From JAAYAY01 sp964429355 (lineage in GTDB: Bacteria; Planctomycetota; Planctomycetia; Pirellulales; Thermoguttaceae): 7,831 nucleotides of DNA. A program made the translations under genes and the position numbers. The notes beneath the pieces were generated by a model, which saw only the letters and a program-made list of their open reading frames with translations, ran no database searches and was not told where the DNA came from. Location of the stretch: contig CAYSCH010000424.1 of the NCBI GenBank assembly GCA_964429355.1, positions 1-7,831 of the forward strand. Direction: 5' to 3'. Each line of letters starts with the position of its first letter. Positions within the stretch are counted from its first letter, which is position 1. Of this stretch, positions 5,839-7,831 are shown in pieces.

Positions 5839-5957
5839 TTAGAGTCGCTAACAGAACCAGTACGCTTTGCCAGGGCTTCTTAGAGCCGTTAACAAAACCA
5901 CCGATTGTGCACATCCATGCCCGTGGGAAACTCGTACGCTTTGCCAGAGTTTCTTAG
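5839..5957 (-). repeat. 81-nt dispersed repeat, copy B, plus a tandem internally deleted unit
   Basis: 5876-5956 is the inverted counterpart of 3472-3552. Within this block GTACGCTTTGCCAGGGCTTC (from 5860) recurs at 5934 with two differences, a 74-nt period that matches copy A. A further piece, 5839-5859, resembles 5880-5900 at a 41-nt offset. That is what a second unit would give if exactly 33 nt of the central core had been lost. The block is therefore one full and one deleted 74-nt unit in tandem on the minus strand. It lies 80 bp after the last gene of the cluster. Confidence 0.78.
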
Positions 5958-6058
5958 GTATTTCACATGCAACCTGGTCCTCGCTGTCGCTCGAACGTTA
6001 TCAACGGCACCACCGGATACGCTCTGGAAGCGTCGGCCAAGGAAATGTGAAAAGCCAT

Positions 6059-6087
6059 TTGGCGCCGCTGCTTCCATTGGCTATAAT
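6059..6087 (+). promoter_or_regulatory. Candidate sigma70-type promoter in the gene-free region
   Basis: TTGGCG (6059-6064), a 17-bp spacer and a perfect TATAAT (6082-6087) make the best promoter-like match in the window. Transcription would start near 6094. No gene follows before the strong terminator at 6327-6384, so the transcript would be non-coding and about 290 nt. It is supported by sequence match and by the paired elements downstream only. Confidence 0.5.
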
Positions 6088-6093
6088 CAGAGT

Positions 6094-6384
6094 GGTTCGG
6101 GAACGGAGACGAGGCATCTCCCGGCACCTACGGGTGCTCCCACTCCCGCCCAATAGATTCATCTCACCTTTGGCGGTTGGCACGACCTCGTGGCCTTTAC
6201 GAGTTTTCTGCTGATTGCCCAAGTTGTTAGTGACGAAGTGAGGATGAAATCTGCCTGATCAATGAACGCGGCTGATTGACGCGGCTTGAAACTAGCGAAT
6301 TTCCCCCCTTCGCAATCCCTTGCGAGACCCTGGCAGGTCGCTCACTCTCTCCCCCCAACGAGCGACCTCCAGGGTTGTTTTTTT
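6094..6384 (+). ncRNA. Candidate orphan structured RNA, promoter to terminator
   Basis: Between the TATAAT promoter and the terminator no open frame looks like a protein, but base-pairing is dense. CGGGA (6098-6102) pairs with TCCCG (6144-6148). It encloses GGAGA/TCTCC (6105-6109 with 6117-6121) and GCACC-TACG-GGTGC (6124-6137), a stem capped by an extra-stable UACG tetraloop. GATTCATCTCAC (6156-6167) pairs with 6238-6251 with two bulges, and 6168-6178 continues with 6213-6223 using wobbles. CTCGT/ACGAG (6187-6203) and CGCAA-TCCC-TTGCG (6311-6324) are further hairpins. I recognise no known family: tmRNA, RNase P, SRP and 6S signatures are absent. The role could be a small regulatory RNA or a long untranslated leader. 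The fold was done by eye. Confidence 0.4.
6327..6384 (+). terminator. Strong intrinsic (rho-independent) terminator
   Basis: ACCCTGG (6327-6333), one bulged C, then AGGTCGCTC (6335-6343) pair with GAGCGACCT (6360-6368) and CCAGGGT (6369-6375), a 16-bp stem around a 16-nt loop. TG and then seven T (6378-6384) follow. It works on the plus strand only. It ends any transcript from the promoter at 6059-6087 or read-through from the methyltransferase cluster. It therefore separates the DUF1638 gene from that operon. Seven G follow the T run and could pair with the C-rich loop. Confidence 0.85.
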
Positions 6385-6951
6385 GGGGGGGTCCTTCGGC
6401 TGCACCCTGCACACGTCTGCCGGATTTCCGACGAATCGGATTGGATCGGCAGTGCAGTCACTTTTTCGCTGCCGCAAGTGGCGGAGCTCTCGCTGCTTTC
6501 CCGATCCGCGAGATGGCCTTGCGTGATTCCCGGAGGAAATTGCGGCAAGGTGCTGGAGGAACTCGATGGGCCAGGGCCGACAGAGTTCGTGGGCAAGACA
6601 CGGACAGAACACGAGCACCGGGCAAGCCCACGCGGCGGTCTTCACGACGACGTCTTTTCTGGGAATCATGCAAGGCCGTTTGGTTGCCCGATGACGAGCC
6701 CGTTGCGTGCATCTGTGCACAACCGGACAACCCAAGATACTCTGGCAGGAAGCGGCAGCAAATGGCACAATGGGATTGCCTAACACCAGGGCAACAGGGC
6801 CGGTTAGCGGGCACCGACCGAAGGTTGGTCGCGAACTACCGCTGGAGTTGAAGACGGCCTGGTCTCGTTTGCCGCGAGTCTTTGTGACGGATTTCACGAT
6901 CTTTGAGGTTCGTGGTACAGAGTGTGACACGGCAAAGAATGAGGGCCTCAC
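6385..6951. other. Region without a supportable gene
   Basis: This stretch between the terminator and the assembly gap contains overlapping open frames on both strands (up to 219 codons on the minus strand). None has recognisable motifs, a ribosome-binding site or protein-like composition. They are rich in Arg, Ser and Pro, as expected of chance frames in GC-rich DNA. No clear promoter was found for the following DUF1638 gene. It may be plain spacer or the decayed remains of a gene. Confidence 0.5.
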
Positions 6952-6968
6952 NNNNNNNNNNNNNNNNN
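6952..6968. other. Assembly gap (17 N)
   Basis: A run of 17 N joins two contigs. The true length and content are unknown. It falls 6 nt before the start of the DUF1638 gene, so that gene's ribosome-binding site and nearest promoter are hidden. The order of sequence on either side depends on scaffolding. Confidence 0.98.
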
Positions 6969-6974
6969 GAATCG

Positions 6975-7727
6975 ATGCGATTGAAACTGATTGCCTGCGA
7001 GATTCTTTGCCGGGAGTTCTGTTGGGCGATTGCCCGTTCGCCGCACCGTGTGGACGTGGAATTTCTCCCGAAAGGGCTCCATGATATTGGCCAGATTGGC
7101 ATGAGTGCGCGTCTCAAGGAAGCCGTGGAGGCGGTCGACTCGCAGTCTTGTGATGCAATCCTGATGGGTTACGCGCTGTGCAGCAACGGCGTGGTCGGAC
7201 TGAAGGCAAACGCCGTCCCAATCGTTCTCCCCCGGGCCCACGATTGCATCACGCTGTTTCTCGGCGACAAGGATCGCTATCTCGACTACTTTCACAAGAA
7301 TATCGGGGTCTACTTCAAAACCAGCGGCTGGATTGAACGGGGAGAGCAGCTCGAGCAGCTCGGGCCCGATGCGTTTCAGATCCGCAACGGCATGAACCGT
7401 TCCTACGCCGAACTCGTCGAAAAATACGGCGAAGACAACGCCAGGTTCCTGGCCGAGCAATTTGCCGACATGACCCACAACTACTCCAAGCTCACGTTCA
7501 TCGAAATGGGCATCGAGCCGGATGGCCGTTTCGAGCAAGAGACGCGTCGCCAGGCCCAGGAGCGCGGTTGGCAGTATGAGAAACTTCCAGGCGACATGGG
7601 CCTGATCACCGACCTGGTCGGCGGCAATTGGGAGGACAACCGGTTCCTGGTCGTGCCGCCGGGCCACCAGATCGCTCCGGCTTTCGACGGGCAAATCGTG
7701 AAGGCGATCCCGGCGGACACCGTATGA
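6975..7727 (+). CDS. DUF1638 family protein, associated with corrinoid methyltransferase systems
   Basis: The 250-residue cytoplasmic protein begins MRLKLIACEILCREF and carries the family's typical blocks. These are LPKGLHD (31-37), ILMGYALCSNGV (62-73), VLPRAHDCITLFLGD (84-98) and TSGWIERGE (116-124). Conserved Cys8, His36, Cys69, His89 and Cys91 could form a metal or cofactor site; this is inference. The biochemical role of DUF1638 is not established as far as I know. From memory, its genes commonly lie near corrinoid proteins, MttB-type or homocysteine methyltransferases and B12-reactivating proteins, which fits the cluster upstream. The ATG at 6975 is chosen because family similarity begins immediately. 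The sequence before it is an N gap, so the true start or an upstream extension cannot be checked. A strong terminator puts it in a separate transcript from the cluster. Confidence 0.85.
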   Translation: MRLKLIACEILCREFCWAIARSPHRVDVEFLPKGLHDIGQIGMSARLKEAVEAVDSQSCDAILMGYALCSNGVVGLKANAVPIVLPRAHDCITLFLGDKDRYLDYFHKNIGVYFKTSGWIERGEQLEQLGPDAFQIRNGMNRSYAELVEKYGEDNARFLAEQFADMTHNYSKLTFIEMGIEPDGRFEQETRRQAQERGWQYEKLPGDMGLITDLVGGNWEDNRFLVVPPGHQIAPAFDGQIVKAIPADTV

Positions 7728-7746
7728 TTCTTGTCGCTTCCTTCGC

Positions 7747-7775
7747 TCGGCATGAGGAGAACCTGCCGCTATAAT
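7747..7775 (+). promoter_or_regulatory. Candidate promoter for a gene beyond the right edge
   Basis: TCGGCA (7747-7752), a 17-bp spacer and a perfect TATAAT (7770-7775) lie 20 bp after the DUF1638 stop codon. GGGAGG at 7825-7830, one base before the window end, would suit as a Shine-Dalgarno for a gene starting just outside. Together they suggest a separate plus-strand transcription unit to the right. Confidence 0.35.
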
Positions 7776-7831
7776 GGCCGTGATCAGTGACCTTTGCACT
7801 GCGAATGAACCAAGGCCGACCAGCGGGAGGC

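Noticed and set aside
4688..5914. 408-codon open frame on the minus strand
   Set aside because: It lies fully antisense to the well-supported UroD-family gene, has no family motifs, and reflects GC-rich codon structure of the real gene.
5839..5957. CRISPR array
   Set aside because: The 74-nt period has no short repeat/variable spacer alternation; whole units are repeated, and no cas genes are present.
6276..6951. Overlapping open frames of 165-219 codons on both strands
   Set aside because: Arg/Ser/Pro-rich, no motifs, no ribosome-binding sites, and several run through the strong terminator hairpin.

Overview
The window looks like a draft or metagenome-assembled scaffold from a GC-rich bacterium; a run of 17 N at 6952-6968 marks an assembly join. 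Three things together suggest a planctomycete-like organism: a Tat-exported sugar isomerase/epimerase-type TIM barrel, a free-standing csrA, and long non-coding spacers with dispersed repeats. This is an inference from gene style only; no rRNA or other marker gene is present.

Left part (1-1458): a possible C-terminal tail of a plus-strand gene (2-100) converges on csrA (203-403, minus). Behind csrA, also on the minus strand, lies a Tat-signal sugar phosphate isomerase/epimerase-like protein (607-1458). Its start faces a divergent spacer of about 300 bp.

Centre (1763-5758): four plus-strand genes form a corrinoid-dependent methyl-transfer cluster. They are a small corrinoid protein (1763-2395), a pterin-binding methyltetrahydrofolate:corrinoid methyltransferase (2611-3474), a zinc-type homocysteine S-methyltransferase-like protein (3684-4556) and a uroporphyrinogen-decarboxylase-family methyltransferase (4553-5758, overlapping its neighbour by ATGA). 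The first three correspond to the B12-binding, folate-binding and homocysteine-binding modules of MetH, made as separate proteins. The fourth belongs to the superfamily that moves methyl groups between donors and corrinoid proteins. The likely logic is that the corrinoid protein carries a methyl group among methyl-THF, homocysteine and an unknown methylated substrate. No B12-reactivating protein is visible in the window.

The cluster has large, structured spacers. A nested inverted repeat (1643-1725) sits just before the corrinoid gene. Two strong hairpins (2420-2480 and 2490-2558) fill the gap after it. A copy of an 81-nt repeat starts exactly at the stop codon of the folate methyltransferase (3472-3552). 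An inverted second copy, plus an internally deleted tandem unit, lies after the last gene (5839-5957).

Right part (5759-7831): about 1.2 kb without a convincing gene holds a good promoter (6059-6087), a region rich in base-pairing potential, and a strong intrinsic terminator (6327-6384), possibly an orphan small-RNA unit. After the gap comes a DUF1638 protein (6975-7727), a family that I recall accompanying corrinoid methyltransferase genes. A candidate promoter and a ribosome-binding-like sequence at the very end suggest another gene begins just outside the window.
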